Source: Toxorhynchites rutilus septentrionalis (taxonomy: Eukaryota; Arthropoda; Insecta; Diptera; Culicidae). From it: a stretch of DNA of 64,000 nt. The notes below the pieces were generated by a model. It saw only the letters and a program-made list of their open reading frames with translations, did no database searches and was not told the origin of the DNA. Positions within the stretch are counted from its first letter, which is position 1. Each line of letters starts with the position of its first letter. Below, piece after piece: positions 1-12,363 of the stretch. Position numbers and translations under genes: made by a program. The DNA is taken from NCBI RefSeq assembly GCF_029784135.1, contig NC_073745.1, forward strand, positions 281,515,803 to 281,579,802, given 5' to 3'.

Positions 1-2117
1 CTGGTGGAAATTGGCATTGCAAATATATGAAAGTAGGGCGAGCTTTTGTTCCTACCGAAATGTATTCCCTAATAGAGACATCCAAACCAAGCTGTCTGGG
101 GGAAAACGGCATTGCGAATATATACAAGTCGGGGGCATTTTTGTATTGCAAGTAAGATGAGTACTACGATTAATTCTAGCAAATAAAATTTAAATTTGGA
201 ACTTCAATATTGGTTGCTTCGTGAAATATCTTATCAATGACCGATCGTGTATTGTAAAAAAATTTAGAACAAGTGTAAGTGTAAAATTATGTATGGTAGA
301 GGTTGTGTGAAAAATGACTTGATATATGAAACGGTTTATTTCAATTTTCATAAATAAAAGCCAAGATGGTTCTCGCTCGAGAACGGATCGTTTGGTTTAA
401 GCTGTCTGTTTTGTTGTATTCATTTTCACCCAAGGAAAGTTTATACGGCGAGAAAAATGGGAAAAGTGATGAAATATTAGAAAAAATGATTTCTCATCTG
501 CTTTACATATAGTATTAGGTGTTCGGTACAATTAAAATTCGCACTCAGAAAGTAAAAATTATAAAAGAAAATTACCTTCTCCATTTCAAATATGTTTTCT
601 CTATATTAAAGTAACATGTTTTTACTGATGAGAGAAAATTATAAATGTGTTCGGTATTGGTAATTATATTATATTACATTGGTGGTTTTTTTTTTCTTTA
701 TTTCATCCATACATATCAAAGGAGGTATCTCGTCTAGGATCACAGAGGGCGGTTTTCATCATATCTCGTTCCACTTCGGTATCTTTTATCTGATACGCAC
801 CATCCAACGACTGTTTATCATACTTCTGTTATCATCACTCGGCAAACACTGGTGTAGTGAACAAACAATACCCAACAACCAAATAAAACGGCCCTTTTTA
901 GGGCCACAAAATCTTTATCAAAGAGTTTAACGATGTAATTCTTCAAACATATCCAAAATCAACAGATAGCCTCACGGAGTCTTACGTCACCTATGCGGTC
1001 GTGTCTCGGACACAACCCTTCTGTGACTTTTTTGGTTAGTGAAAGCAATCAGTGGTCAGTTGTCAATGACACACTTTAATTTTGAATTTTTGTTTTCCTA
1101 CAGATTTTGACAATGATCGATTGATGAAAAATGTGACCGAAACAGAACACAGCAAAGCCTGGCTTTCCCGGTCATCATAACTGCTTTAGCCGTGTTACCA
1201 ACGAAAGCGCTGAGAGTAATTTAAAGAAATTTATTTTATCCCTCTTAGCTGTTGCTTTCATCCTCGGCTTTTCCTACCACTGATCTCGACAGGTTTCGAA
1301 GACAGCAAAACAAAAAAAAATCGTTCCCCAATACTTGGAGGGGCAAGATGCAATGGGAGATTTACTGTTATTTTTATTCTTTCCCTCGTCTCCAAACAGT
1401 TTTTTTTGGGCATTCTATTCGACTGGCTTGTCTTGGAGTCCTTTTTTTTACTCACAAGAAAAAAGAAATGTTGCGAAAATTAGGCGAGCTCTCTTGGAGC
1501 TTTCGGAAACTCGTTTATCTCATTAACAATAATTGGAGGGTATTTTTGGTAGTCCTGCCAGGAACAATTTAGAACGTCAATTGTCATTTCGCAGAAGGAT
1601 GAAATAAAACATCAGACAGTGAGACATTTTTTAACCTTCTTATTAGTAAAAAAGTGCTTGATCGGTGAATAGTGGCTCGTTGACAGTTCGTTCGTTCAGA
1701 AAAGCTTTATTGTTCATTGAACCATCAGTCAACTGATTAACGTTGTATACGCATTCGCTGGGTTCGTGTTTACGTATCGTTCCATTCAGTAACAACTTAG
1801 CCATTGGAACTGAGTTTCAAAAATCGGATTATACCATATAGAGCACCGAACATCGATTATGACTAGGTGACCCCACCTTCAGTGTCGTTATGATTGAGTT
1901 GTTTTTTTGTCATTTTGATTTAAATCGAATATACTCATTATTCCGGAATTCCTCATCTAAAACTCCTTACTTCAGGAATTTCGGAAGAAAATTTCCATGA
2001 GGTTAACTATTATCTGCTGTCATGAGGTAGCAAATTATGTAAAAACTCACGTTTTTCTTGTATACACTGATCAGTAAAATAAAGTGTCCACCTCATCATT
2101 TTTAAAGATTTCATTCA
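1..2117. other. Gene-free AT-rich stretch
   Basis: No reading frame here has coding character. An imperfect direct duplication is visible: a motif around GGCATTGC followed by AATATAT occurs near 15-30 and again near 109-122, each followed by a G-rich patch. Positions 988-1012 resemble the outer flank of the TTGACGTAG repeat family described at 39.6, 42.5 and 50.4 kb (GCGGTCGTGTCTCGGACACA). Nothing else is recognisable. Confidence 0.6.
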
Positions 2118-3091
2118 TTTCTGTCTTTCTGTCTTTCTGTCTTTCTGTCTTTCTGTCTTTCTGTCTTTCTGTCTTTCTGTCTTTCTGTCTTTCTGTCTTT
2201 CTGTCTTTCTGTCTTTCTGTCTTTCTGTCTTTCTGTCTTTCTGTCTTTCTGTCTTTCTGTCTTTCTGTCTTTCTGTCTTTCTGTCTTTCTGTCTTTCTGT
2301 CTTTCTGTCTTTCTGTCTTTCTGTCTTTCTGTCTTTCTGTCTTTCTGTCTTTCCGTCTTTCTGTCTTTCTGTCTTTCTGTCTTTCTGTCTTTCTGTCTTT
2401 CTGTCTTTCTGTCTTTCTGTCTTTCTGTCTTTCTGTCTTTCTGTCTTTCTGTCTTTCTGTCTTTCTGTCTTTCTGTCTTTCTGTCTTTCTATCTTTCTGT
2501 CTTTCTGTCTTTCTGTCTTTCTGTCTTTCTGTCTTTCTGTCTTTCTGTCTTTCTGTCTTTCTGTCTTTCTGTCTTTCTGTCTTTCTGTCTTTCTGTCTTT
2601 CTGTCTTTCTGTCTTTCTGTCTTTCTGTCTTTCTGTCTTTCTGTCTTTCTGTCTTTCTGTCTTTCTGTCTTTCTGTCTTTCTGTCTTTCTGTCTTTCTGT
2701 CTTTCTGTCTTTCTGTCTTTCTGTCTTTCTGTCTTTCTGTTTTTCTGTCTTTCTGTCTTTCTGTCTTTCTGTCTTTCTGTCTTTCTGTCTTTCTGTCTTT
2801 CTGTCTTTCTGTCTTTCTGTCTTTCTGTCTTTCTGTCTTTCTGTCTTTCTGTCTTTCTGTCTTTCTGTCTTTCTGTCTTTCTGTCTTTCTGTCTTTCTGT
2901 CTTTCTGTCTTTCTGTCTTTCTGTCTTTCTGTCTTTCTGTCTTTCTGTCTTTCTGTCTTTCTGTCTTTCTGTCTTTCTGTCTTTCTGTCTTTCTGTCTTT
3001 CTGTCTTTCTGTCTTTCTGTCTTTCTGTCTTTCTGTCTTTCTGTCTTTCTGTCTTTCTGTCTTTCTGTCTTTCTGTCTTTCTGTCTTTCTG
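2118..3091. repeat. (TCTTTCTG)n satellite, about 120 copies
   Basis: This is a nearly pure tandem array with an 8-bp period over about 970 bp. Only three single-base deviations are visible, near 2353 (T to C), 2491 (G to A) and 2741 (C to T). It runs directly into sequence that in sibling Helitrons (26565, 53475) follows a short TCTG run, so it is probably an expansion of the Helitron's own short internal repeat. Because 8 is not a multiple of 3 and no phase contains a stop, both strands give artificial open frames of about 350 codons (a repeating KTERQKDR on the minus strand). These are not evidence of genes. Confidence 0.95.
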
Positions 3092-3751
3092 ATTCTTATG
3101 GACTCGGAAACTACAGAACCGATCGACATGAAAATTGGTATCTAGGGGTTTTTGGGGTCGGGAAAGATTCTTATGATTGTTTGAGACCTCTCCCGCCTCT
3201 CTAAGGGTGGGCTGCCATACAAATGAAACACAAATATCTGCATTACTCGGAAAAGAGTCAAGCAAACGAAACCAAAGTTGGCATGTGGAGGTTTTAGGGT
3301 GCAATAAATGTTTCTATGGTAGTTAGACACTCCTCCTCCCTCTCTAGGGGGGGTCTGCCATACAAATAAAACACAAATTTCTGCACTACTCGGAAATTAG
3401 TCAAGCAAACGAAACCAAAGTTGGCATGTGAAGGTTTTAGGGTGCAATGAATGTTTCTATGGTAGTTAGACACTCCTCCCCTCTCTCTAAGAAGAGGGGG
3501 TTCCATAAAAATAATACACATATTTCAACCAAACATGACAATTGAAAATTTTCGGAAAACTCTGAAAAAAAATGGGAAAGTTTGAAAAATTCAATTCGCA
3601 TATGTTCTACAATTACATATTGACAAGCGTTATTAGTCCATTTGATGTTTGCGCTAACGAAATTGATCTTCGTTTGATAGTGGAAAGAAAACGTGGATGT
3701 GATAAACGAAAAATAAATTTTGGGCGAGACGAAGTTTGCCGGATCAGCTAG
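3092..3751 (+). mobile_element. Non-autonomous Helitron, 3' portion
   Basis: The body matches the intact-ended copy at 26565-27242: the segment GACTCGGAAACTAC then ACCGATCGACATG, followed by repeats of about 140 bp that each hold CTGCCATACAAAT and TTCTGCA. It ends in GAAGTTTGCCGGATCAGCTAG followed by T, the CTAG|T terminus typical of Helitrons. The normal 5' end (TC then TATATATAAAAATG) is missing, and the 8-bp satellite lies in its place. There is no coding capacity, so it would depend on Rep/helicase made elsewhere. Confidence 0.8.
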
Positions 3752-4890
3752 TATCCTATAAAAAAGTCAGCTAACGGATTCGATGTTTCAAATCTAAGAC
3801 CAATCAGCATTCTTAGTGCTCTGTCGAAAGCATGTGAAAAGCTCATTCAATCTCAAATGTCTGATTTCATAAGCGATATGAGATATGTTCAGTCTGGGTT
3901 CCGGAAAGAAGATAGCATTGAAACGGCGTTATTGAAGATACATGCCAAAGCATTCGATCGAATTTCCCCCGCTAAACTACTTAAAAAGCTTTCGTATAAG
4001 TTCGGTTTTTATCGGTCTGCCATAGACTTGATTAAATCATGCCTTTGTGATAGAAATCAAGCAGTGTTTTATAATGTTCCTCTGGGATCCGTTCTGAGGT
4101 CGCTTCTTTTTTCATTCTTTATAAATAAATTGCGGTGTTTTGAAATATTGTAGAATACATCTTTATGCTGATAATGTTGAAATTTATTTCTGTAGCATTG
4201 ATCATTTTCGAGTGTACGATATTTCTGTGAAGATTAACTGCATCGAATGAAAAACTTTTTGCCCATAAATTATTCTAAAGCTAAAGCAATGTTTATATCA
4301 AAGTTGGGAACATCATCTGGCTTATCTGTGCTAGCTATCAATAACGACCCAATCCTACATGTCAAAAAATTCATCGATCTTGGCGTACCTGTCATTCAAG
4401 TTGGAAATCGCATATTAACTCTCATGTTGGTAAAATCTTCGGTGTGCTTAAACAGTTAAATTTAGTTACCAAATATTGCGACGTTTGAGTCATACTCAAA
4501 CTTTTCAAAACGCTAGTTTTTCCTTATTTCATGTATGGTGACTTTGTATACACCAATGCCACTCAACAATCAATGAACAGACTGAAAGTAGCTTTGCACT
4601 ATTGCATATGGTATGTTTTCAACATTCCTAGGATGGGAAGGGTTTCATCTTTACAAACACAATTATTCGAGAACGACAAAAGTTACCTATTTTACCTATG
4701 TTCTAAGTTAATTCAATTCCGTAATACACGAGTAAACCAATTTTTAATACCAGTTCATTCATCGTACTATTAGAATCAGTCGCTGTACTCTAGAGGCTTA
4801 GCGTATTGGAATCAGTTACCAACTAATATAGAAAATTGTTCATCTGAACATAATTTTAAGCAGGATTTATTTTTTTCACAGTATTAGTTA
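3752..4890 (+). pseudogene. Decayed non-LTR (Jockey-like) reverse transcriptase
   Basis: The frame opens immediately after the Helitron 3' end and contains non-LTR reverse-transcriptase motifs in order: LRPISILSALSKACEKLI (about 3797-3850), SGFRKEDSIETALLKI, KAFDRI, VPLGSVLRSLLFS and, after a stop at 4151-4153, YADN. The C-terminal part is recognisable to about 4880 (TRVNQFLIPVHSSYY, then a GLAYWNQLP segment after a further stop). The second catalytic Asp of the usual YADD box is Asn here. Some 20 residues normally lying between the SGFR block and KAFDRI, including the first catalytic Asp region, are missing. Several stops and frame changes follow. The 5' half (ORF1, endonuclease) is absent on the other side of the Helitron/satellite. 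Assignment to the Jockey superfamily rests on motif resemblance only; R1- or I-type is possible. Confidence 0.75.
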
Positions 4891-7267
4891 ACTTGTTGTA
4901 ATTTGAGAAACGAATACGATGTAATTGAATGAACATGAATTAGTAGTTTTCACATATTCTCTAAAGTAGACCAAATTTTAGCATTGAAAGAGGTAAATGT
5001 TACAGGTTACACGATTTATTCATACAATAAACGATAAACTGGGCATCCACTGTAATAATTGAGGTAAATAATTGAGGAGTGAAAATATTGTCGAAGCGAT
5101 TAGGAATAGTTGTGGTCAAGTTCGTGTAGTAACAAGAACACGACTCCGTTATCCTAAGTTATCATGGGTCAGGTTACCACATGCTGCCCGGTTGTGCTTC
5201 TAACTCGAAAGAAACCAGCTTCCCAATCATGGAATATTCCTTAGACAACTCAACGAAACAACAAATGATTAAATGCATGAAATTATCCAGAATTATCATG
5301 TTTGGTAACATTCAATGTAATTAACATTCCCCAATCAGGGCGCCGTTCCGCGGCATAACTCTAACAGCGTGTGAAATCGTTCAAAACGCGATAAAACTGT
5401 TTAATCTAGGATCATAACCCGGGCAGGCATCCGGGCGCTCGGAACGCTCCTTTGGAGGCTCGGGCACGCAACAGCTTGTGTGTTATATGGAAGCATTTAA
5501 AGAAAACGAGCAACATGTTGCTGACGACGACGACGACGACGAGTACTGTACACTGTTGGATAGCTTTCCCGGGCTTCTGCTGATGCTGCTTCTTCTTCCG
5601 CATGAGCGCTTCGCTGGGAGAAGGTAACCTTAATGTGAGCGCTTCCAGCAGAGAGAAGCAATTCACAAGGTGTTATTTACTACCTATCACACTCGAGGTG
5701 TCGAAGATTAACCGTATCGCGAGGTATCATCCTTGGCCAAACAAGACGATGGCGGATTTTATGGTGAAATATCCCGATCGATGCTTCATATCGATGAAAC
5801 ATTGCTCAACAGAGTTTCTATTGATTATCGGTTGTTGTTGTTTTCGATTTCTGAACCTTCCTACGGTGGAATGAAGGAGCAGCATTATTCTTTGCACGTT
5901 TTCCGCTATTGTCAAATATAATGCGTTTCCATTATTCCCTATTGCAAGAAAAAAAGCAACGCATTTGAATGGAATACTAAACAATATTCACCCTCAGATC
6001 AGAACCTCCACTCTCGAAAAGACAGAATATCCTCAGCATGTAATTGCTTTAAGGTAACCAACACTCCACCGACTTCGATAGTCTATCTCTTCACCATCCC
6101 GTTCCACGGCGACCCATCATTAGGAAACGCCAAGGAGGCCAATGAATCCAAACGATGAATCAATTCCGCGAGCCCAGATTGAGCGCGTCCCCCCAAATTG
6201 TCGCTTGCGTCGAGGGGTGGAAATTGTCATAACGGGACTTTGCTCTCACGATTCTCGGCGAAAGCGAATTCCCTCGCGGGGAATTTACCTTCGGAACTTC
6301 TATTATGCTGCCTCGACTGAAATGTATGCTTATTGAGCGTGATTGAGATATTAGATACAATTCATTTATCAAAGTTTTTATCTGCACGAGTTCCAGGCGC
6401 GGCGCACCTGAAAAAGACACTGTTACGTTTCGATCAAATTTGATAAAAACGAAAATCGATTTTTATCTCTCTAAACTCCATCCCATTTCTCTGGCGTTAG
6501 AAATAAAAATCGGTGGGTGTGTATAATATTGAAAATAATTTAGCTCGCAGCACTGAACAAGCACTGCTGTCTTTCAGCATGCAACATGATAAACGACCCC
6601 TCCGCGCTGTTCGTCTGCCGTGTGTCGATTGATTGGTTTTCACTCCGATATGCGAAGTTAAGTAAGCGCTACAAGAAATTTTGTCTATTAGACAAGCATG
6701 AATAATTCCTTCTGTTTCACCCTTCTTTGTCGACAAACGAACTTTCTGGGAGTACAAGATTCGCTCGATTACAGTTCACATTAAAGTGACAACGCTCTTT
6801 AGAGGCGAATAAAAATGAATTAAAGCCATAATATTCTCCAGAGAAAATTAAACAGTTTTTAAAGCGAACCACCAAAGTTGTGCTGCAAAGGTTGTCCCCA
6901 AAGGGACAAAGTATGTGTGAGTCCTAACCACCCAACGACCTACTCTGCTAGTTGCTTGGAATGTGTTTCAGGCCCAGGGCGGTCCCTAGTCGAGCGGTAC
7001 CCAGAACGAACGGTACGCCGAGAAAAGGGTTTACACACTTAGATGTGGATAAAGCTGTTGAGTAGGATGAAGTTAAACAACAAGTGACTTTCAGAGCAAT
7101 GTTTGGTAGACTGTTAGGCTGTGTGCTTTAAACACACAAATAATGTACACGGAGATATTTCTCTCGCTAGAACACCTTCTTTCCCTGGGTATAATGCACC
7201 GAAATACATTAGACAGAAGAAACTCCACCATTTTTGATTTTAAGAAATCACACTAAACGCGGTATAA
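4891..7267. other. No recognisable gene; short GAC microsatellite
   Basis: No supported gene. There is a (GAC)n run of about seven units at 5522-5543. Short open frames of 60-90 codons lie on both strands over 5.4-6.7 kb, but they overlap each other and have no family resemblance. The 5.4-6.4 kb part is less AT-rich than its surroundings and could be a host intron or UTR, but nothing proves it. Confidence 0.5.
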
Positions 7268-9147
7268 ATGCAGTCTATCGCAAAATTGGGTGTACAAATG
7301 CTACTTGAAGATACTTTCCATTTATTTGGTATAAAATATTTTGAATACATCGATTCTTTTGATGCATAATTATTACTCACACATGCTGTACATGCAATAA
7401 AGTTCCGAGAAAAGTTTTCTGCTGATGGTTTAGTCATTGAAATTGAAAACAATCTCTATTCTAGGCATCGCAAAATAATGTACACGTCTTGTAAGTAAGT
7501 TTTTGTAAGTTTCTTTGTGAATTAGCGTACTTTTTTCATCAGTGATTGGTGTCAACACTTAACCATTGCTTGGGCAGTGTTGGTTTTTGTTTTTATATTG
7601 ATGTTTAAATTCAAACTGGCAAGTTAGAGGAAAGAAATAGATATTGTTACACGTACAATGATAATAAGTATGAATTGTCGCGGAAAGACATTGCAGAAAA
7701 TAGCAGCTATACTCGAATGAACTCACTATACAGCAAAGGTTCATGCGATAGCGGCATCTTTACTGATTCAGAATCCGTTCGATGTTTTTGTTTCAGCTAA
7801 CCAGAAACGAACAACTTTTTTTTAACTCCCTCACTCCACCAGCTAGTTACTGTTCTAAATTTTAATTATTTTTCCTCCGTTCGATTATTGTTTTATTGTT
7901 GAAAGAGTGATGCGCAAATAATGATATAATGGAAATTATAAATATTCTTCGTTTTATTTTGACGGAGCTCGAACAAACGTCCGAAATTTATGTTTCTACA
8001 CTAGAGTACCTCCTTAATACAGTTCAAAGTTATCTTGAAAAAGTCTTAAACACTTGTACAGAATGAGTCATGCTCATTTTGATTCGGATCAATTTCATGA
8101 AACTGTTACGGTTTTAACGAAATGCTATATTTTACAATCTTTCGGCTCCATTCTGTGCGTTTTCAAAAATTTTCTTCATTTCACCACCAGAGATGTCGCT
8201 TCAACTTCCCGTAGCCGTTTCATTACAATTCATACAACGTATATTACTTCCGACTTTCCGTGTCTTCTAGATAAAGAGAATGAGAATTTCGAACTGGTTC
8301 AGTCAACTAGCGCAACATTTTTGTTGATGCCATGCCATCCTTCCAAAGTCGCATAGCACAACCGTTCCGTACCACATGTTTTCATAAAACCATTCGCTTT
8401 CAGTGGAAAAGCCCTCTCAACGTTGGAGTTTCCACACGAGAGACAGAAGAACACCTCCTTCTCTTCTTCATCCCGATACCTGACATCTGAGATCCATCTG
8501 CCACCTCTTTATAGTCTTGTTCAAAGACTCGTCGAAACCAACCCTCGCAAAGTTTCATCGAGGTCAGATTTAGAATACGGGGCAATACCAAGCCTCATCA
8601 TAAAGCTCATTTTATCACGTTCTAGTTAGATTTTCTCAGCTTTCTGGCTGTCATGAACCATTCTTTCCAATACAATCACGTTTCAGCAGTTGTGACACAT
8701 AACTGTTTCCAGGTCCCACAGGAACTCAGCTTTGATAGTATGGTTTTCAAGCATGAATTTATCGATAGTTTTCGATGAATGAAAAAAAAAGGGGATCGGT
8801 TGTAGCTAAGCTGCAAGACTGATGCCAAATGGCAGCAAAAACAGCGCGAATGTGAAAGCCGTCTACTTTTGCGCTGTTTACCCTCCAAAAATGACTAAGT
8901 TCACCTACAGGGAAAATCAAACATATACTGAAAAACCTAGAAAGAGTCAAACTAGTCAAATACAATTTTTATGTATCATTAAGTTTCTAATTACTGCAAT
9001 AATCAGAATTGTAATTGGTGGAATTTCATTTTTTTCCAGATTAGTAACGAAATTCCCTGATATTTCCCGATTTTCCCTGACATTGTTTGAATTCCCTGAT
9101 ATTCCCTGATATTCAAGGTTTTCCAAGGTAACCGACACCCTGTCATT

Positions 9148-10675
9148 GGAAGACCTGCCTGCGCAGAAACTCTCCGGAGAGCAGCATACAGCATACTATC
9201 TGAGAGGTCGTGCTGGCCGTGAAAAGTATTCAATCTGAAAGGTGAATATGAAAAAAAACTACAATTTGCTTAGGCGTATGTAAATTGACCTAAGGAGTTC
9301 TGGAACAAGGTCTTTTATACGGATGAGCCGAAAACCAATATTTTTAAATCGAATGGAAGACATATGGCGTGGAGGAAACCAGGATCGGTGCTTCAGTTTC
9401 AGCATTTGGCTATCACAGTAAAACACAGCGGCGATAGTCAGATGATGCATGGTACATTGCACAGTGGTCCAGGAGATGCATTTAAGTGGAAATTAGCATT
9501 TAGAGCTTGATAGTTATTCTCTAGACAAAAACTGTCTTAGCCAAAGTTGTTACATATCATAGAGCGCTTATTTTCATGTTATCTAAAATAGGGTGACCAA
9601 AATTGTCGATGAAATAAAAAATCTAACTTTCTTATCTTCAGAGATAGAGGTAAGCATATTTCGACAATGTTGTAGCTCCAATTATTTGAGACATCTTTGT
9701 AGAACAAAGTTTTTCTCTATCTCTTGAAGTAACCGATATAGCGCTTTTTTTCTAAGTTACGTTAAGGTCACCATGAAAAAAAAACTGTTTTTTGCTCTAA
9801 CTTTTATGTTTTCAATTTTACATGCAGACTGTCTTCGAAAGACTTTTAGAGCTTACTAATACGATTTTTCGATGCAGAACTTGTCAATATCTCAACTTTA
9901 CTCAAAGTTATTGATATTTCTTCCCATGCTGTTTTCATTTGTTTGTCATTCTTTCTGGGGCAAACGTAAGCAAAGTTTATTGGTGGCATTTGAAAGAGCA
10001 TATTTCACTCTACATGATGTGTGATTTTCAAAACTATTTTATCTTTTGTGTTTGAGTAAATTAAAATTGAAATCATGAGTTTTTGGATGAAAACCCATCA
10101 ATAACTTTGAGCAGGATTAAGATACTGACAGATATTGGCTCTGTATCGCAAAATGCTCAAAAAGTCGTACGAAGACCATTTTGATGTAGAATTTTAAATA
10201 TAAAAGTTTAAACAGAAAAAAACACGTTTTTTCATGCATTGGCGGCTTCTGGAACTGGACCCATGGCGTTAATCTATTCGGCGATTGACAAGGTGGCTTA
10301 ATTGAAATGCCATTGAGTGAATTGATTGAACAGAAATTTGGTCTCCCTCGTGATTACTACTTTCAACAGAATAATGACCCGAGTCAAACTGACTTCGTGG
10401 TGTGGGAATGCCTGCTTTATTATGTCCCAATCAACTCAAAACACCTCCGAAATCACCGAACTTGAACACTATTGAGTATATATGGTGGGAAATCGAGAGC
10501 CATCCATTCATCAAAATCCAGGGAACGAATCGGATCTCAAAACGACGATAATGGAGATCTGGGAGGTACTTCTGTCAACAGTGACCAGAAATCTCGCCTC
10601 GGTGCTTGCAGGAAGTGCAGGACGCCAAAGGGGGCCATACCAAATACTAGGGGATTGAATTTTGTTATCAATTAA
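9148..10675 (+). pseudogene. Tc1-like transposase remnant, split by an insertion
   Basis: Translated pieces match the order of a Tc1 transposase. 9148-9230 reads RPACAETLRRAAYSILS. 9290-9450 contains FWNKVFYTDEPKTNIF (first catalytic Asp in TDE), MAWRKPGS and ITVKHSGDSQMM. After an unrelated insertion the frame resumes at about 10237 with the ASGTGPMALI block, FNRIMTRVKLT (where QQDNDPKHT is usual) and the C-terminal EYIWWEIES and LQEVQDAKGGHTKY blocks (about 10470-10640). Multiple stops and frameshifts make it non-functional. The N-terminal DNA-binding domain is not recognisable. Confidence 0.7.
9470..10236. mobile_element. Foldback (long inverted repeat) insertion
   Basis: Arms at 9772-9914 and 10097-10236 are imperfect reverse complements. 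The outer part pairs CATGAAAAAA with TTTTTTCATG, and the inner part pairs CTCAAAGTTATTGAT with ATCAATAACTTTGAG. A spacer of about 180 bp separates them. The arms sit inside the Tc1 transposase remnant, so the element inserted after that copy was in place. No coding frame. The exact left border and target duplication are unclear; 9470 is where the transposase similarity stops. Confidence 0.65.
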
Positions 10676-10947
10676 CATTCCTGAACTGATATCAAATTTC
10701 GTTTCAAGAAAAATTTGAACTGTACACTCAATTTTGCAACGTCTTAATTGGAGGTTTTTGTTTGTATTTTAAACATGAAGTAGAAATGTGACCACTTTGA
10801 TTGTTTTCTTATCACTACGTGAGAGTAAATTGGATAGATTTTACGATGAATGTAAGTCGCATTTAATTATTTAATTTTTAACCCCGAAAAACTCATAAAT
10901 AACAAACCAGCACGAGTTGTGTACTCAATTTTGCGATTGACTGTACA

Positions 10948-12354
10948 TCATTCTGGTATTAGTTTTGATGTGACATGCGAATATACCGAACTATCATGCT
11001 CCTTTCTTTTCAGTCTGTTGTTCATGACTTTCAAGAAGGATGATGCAATATTAGATAGGATTTCATTCTTGTGACAATCTATCAGTGTTGGGCCCTAGAG
11101 GGAAATCGATGAGGAAAATCCTGAAGTTTGTTGTCGAGTTTATGTATCTTGAATGCAGAGCTGTAGAAGTCACTGACAAAATAATTGTGCAATCAATACT
11201 TGACAGCAAAGTCAAATACAACCAGGGTCACTAGAATGTCACTAGAAAGCACATCAGTTTGGGTGGATTGTACATTTTCGTAAATATTCAGATTTTATCT
11301 GCGCAGAGCAATCCATAGCACCTTGGTCGTCATTATCGATTTTTCATGTCGGTAAACAAATGCACCTTGGTCGTCATTATCGATTTTTCATGTCGGTAAA
11401 ATACCAGTATGAAAAAAACTGGTAACATAAAGAAGTTCAAACATATACAGAAAAACCTAGAAAGTGTTAAGTTGTTCATCACCAAAAACAGGAACTGATT
11501 TTATTCGCAATATTTTTTCCAATGAAAATAACCCTTCTGCTTCTATCGAAATTGGACTAATAATTGGACAGGATGTCCGTTTCGGATTTATAGTACAAAA
11601 CATAATTTTTATTTTCGTTTTCGTTTTCTGCATTCATTGATCCAATGATTTTTCTTAGACTTAGATTCCAAGTCAGTTTTCAGTTCGATGTATGTTCGTT
11701 ATGGCTCGAAACTGAATTCTTGGTTTTCACTGTTCAATTTCTCGAACTGGTTATGGCACTTCCTTACCACGAACTCGTAGTCTTCACTTCAGCATTCAGT
11801 TGTGGAATATCAAATGCCGTTGAGGCTGGATACTCATCTCATCTCATCATTCGAATATCTTCGGATTGGTATTAGTCCTGTACGACATCCCATCCTTAGC
11901 GGCAAATCAATGTGCTCCTCAATTGAGCTAACTTTTAATTAATCACCAGATGGTTATTTGGTACGTATTCAGACATTTCCATTTGTATCAGATTTATAAA
12001 TCTGAATCATGTAATTAATGCATCTCGATGACCTCAATTCTGATCATAGTTTGTCCGATGCACTGACGTTGGTTTGTCACATGATTACTATGGCAACCAC
12101 TTGGCGAAATAAAGTGTCACCTGCCGTTCACCTTTAAAATGCAAAAAAAGGCAATATTCTGAAGAAAACCTAAATTATGAATGGATCAATATGATGACAA
12201 TGAACTCAAGCAATGAGAAATGATGTGAAGTAGATGTGAAAATTCGAATTTTTCCATTCAAAAATGGTGATTTCTAAAACCGGACGAACCATGATGATTT
12301 TTCGGGCAAACCATGATCAGAGGTGGACAAACCATGATCATAATTTCTCTTTGA
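10948..12354. other. No recognisable gene
   Basis: AT-rich. A fragment near 11438-11475 resembles one near 8922-8957 (both contain ACATATAC followed by GAAAAACCTAGAAAG), so a small dispersed repeat is present twice. A 44-bp tandem duplication at 11318-11400 is listed separately. The 76-codon frame at 11645-11875 has no recognisable features. Confidence 0.5.
11318..11400. repeat. 44-bp tandem duplication
   Basis: Two adjacent identical copies begin GCACCTTGGTCGTCATTATC, at 11318 and 11362. The second copy stops five bases short of the unit. Identity of the copies suggests a recent slippage or repair duplication. Confidence 0.9.
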
Positions 12355-12363
12355 AGTAAATCG

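Larger units (their letters stand above)
7268..10947 (+). mobile_element. Tc1-like element with doubled (IR/DR) termini
   Basis: An inverted pair of about 27 bp bounds this segment: ATCGCAAAATTGGGTGTAC near 7277 and the reverse complement of AATCGCAAAATTGAGTACAC near 10917-10945. Each end has a second, inner copy about 195-200 bp inwards (near 7464 and near 10722). Two direct repeats inside each inverted end is the IR/DR layout known from Sleeping Beauty- and Minos-type Tc1 elements. A decayed Tc1 transposase lies between them (9148-10675). The length of 3.7 kb, against about 1.6-1.7 kb for the family, is explained by later insertions, at least one of which is visible (9470-10236). The segment 7.5-9.1 kb holds no recognisable transposase N-terminus. 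Confidence 0.55.

Noticed and set aside
2118..3091. CRISPR-like array
   Set aside because: There are no spacers. It is a simple 8-bp satellite in a eukaryotic context.
2071..3304. Long open frames (270-353 codons) of KTERQKDR or SFCLSVFL repeats
   Set aside because: They arise because an 8-bp repeat without stops is open in every phase on both strands. They have no unique coding sequence beyond Helitron flanks.
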